Positions 12,659 to 12,765 of a stretch of DNA of 12,765 bases are shown here, piece after piece (position 1 is the stretch's first letter; every line of letters begins with the position of its first letter). The notes under the pieces were generated by a model. That model made no database searches and had not been told where the DNA came from. It was given only the letters and a program-made list of their open reading frames with translations. Source of the DNA: Burkholderiales bacterium (lineage in GTDB: Bacteria > Pseudomonadota > Gammaproteobacteria > Burkholderiales > Burkholderiaceae_C); assembly GCA_947448105.1 (NCBI GenBank), contig CANFNE010000042.1:1-12765 (forward strand). Reading direction: 5' to 3'. Position numbers and translations under genes: made by a program.

Positions 12659-12692
12659 AAGCCTGTTGTTCTTTGGAGCGGCGGGCTTTTTT
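12659..12692 (+). terminator. Probable intrinsic terminator of the tRNA transcript
   Basis: AAGCCTG (12659-12665) can pair with CGGGCTT (12682-12688) around a 16-nt loop, with one G-T pair. The 3' arm runs into TTTTTT (12687-12692). It lies 25 nt after the tRNA CCA and has the right polarity. The long loop makes it less than ideal. Confidence 0.55.
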
Positions 12693-12720
12693 GTTGCTGC
12701 CTGAGCGCTCTCCCAAAACC

Positions 12721-12765
12721 ATGGCTTTGCCCCTTCCTCAACCCCTCCCGGCGGCGCCTGCACCA
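12721..12765 (+). CDS. Possible start of a downstream gene, cut by the window edge
   Basis: An ATG at 12721 opens a frame to the window end that reads MALPLPQPLPAAPAP. There is no recognisable ribosome-binding site and the proline/alanine-rich peptide carries no family signal. It may be a true N-terminus after the tRNA terminator or merely an open stretch. No function can be offered. Confidence 0.2.
   Translation, partial: MALPLPQPLPAAPAP

Noticed and set aside
1..12765. CRISPR array, insertion sequence, prophage or toxin-antitoxin module
   Set aside because: No regularly spaced repeats, transposase, integrase, terminal inverted repeats or small toxin/antitoxin gene pair could be found on either strand.

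Overview
The window is GC-rich, densely packed bacterial chromosome. The strongest family matches are to Burkholderiales, probably Comamonadaceae (a Rhodoferax/Polaromonas/Acidovorax-like betaproteobacterium). This rests on protein wording (rph, rdgB, rpoZ, gmk), codon bias towards G/C in third positions, and gene order. It is judged by eye and no database search was run. There is no sign of phage, insertion sequence, CRISPR array or plasmid functions.

Region A (1-5064, + strand) is an acyl-CoA catabolism cluster. It starts with the 3' part of an enoyl-CoA hydratase/isomerase whose visible active-site pattern is isomerase-like. A TetR-family regulator follows, preceded by a striking palindrome that overlaps its probable promoter. 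Then, nearly back to back, come an SDR oxidoreductase resembling trans-2-enoyl/2,4-dienoyl-CoA reductases, two different acyl-CoA dehydrogenases and a hotdog-fold thioesterase. Together they look like a TetR-controlled operon for beta-oxidation of unsaturated or branched acyl-CoAs. The true substrate cannot be read from the sequence.

Region B (5092-6927, - strand) holds yicC-gmk-rpoZ, reading leftwards and ending at a bidirectional terminator shared with the thioesterase operon. The (p)ppGpp synthetase/hydrolase gene (spoT/rsh) that commonly follows rpoZ is not there.

Region C (7027-11465, + strand) is divergent from yicC. It encodes a soluble Ser/Thr protein kinase and a PP2C-type phosphatase with overlapping stop and start codons. 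RNase PH (rph), the ITP/XTP pyrophosphatase (rdgB) and the radical-SAM heme chaperone hemW follow, with tight spacing or overlaps. A reversible phosphorylation module is thus embedded among RNA-processing and nucleotide-sanitation genes.

Region D (11466-12765) has a lone membrane-bound fatty acid hydroxylase/sterol desaturase family gene, then a CAT-anticodon tRNA (most like tRNA-Ile2) with its own promoter and probable terminator, and possibly the first codons of another gene at the edge.

Nothing here is clearly a wholly new system. The points most worth a second look are the kinase/phosphatase pair in its housekeeping setting, the palindromic operator with a possibly leaderless tetR transcript, the SDR lacking the Tyr-Lys pair, and the start site of rph.
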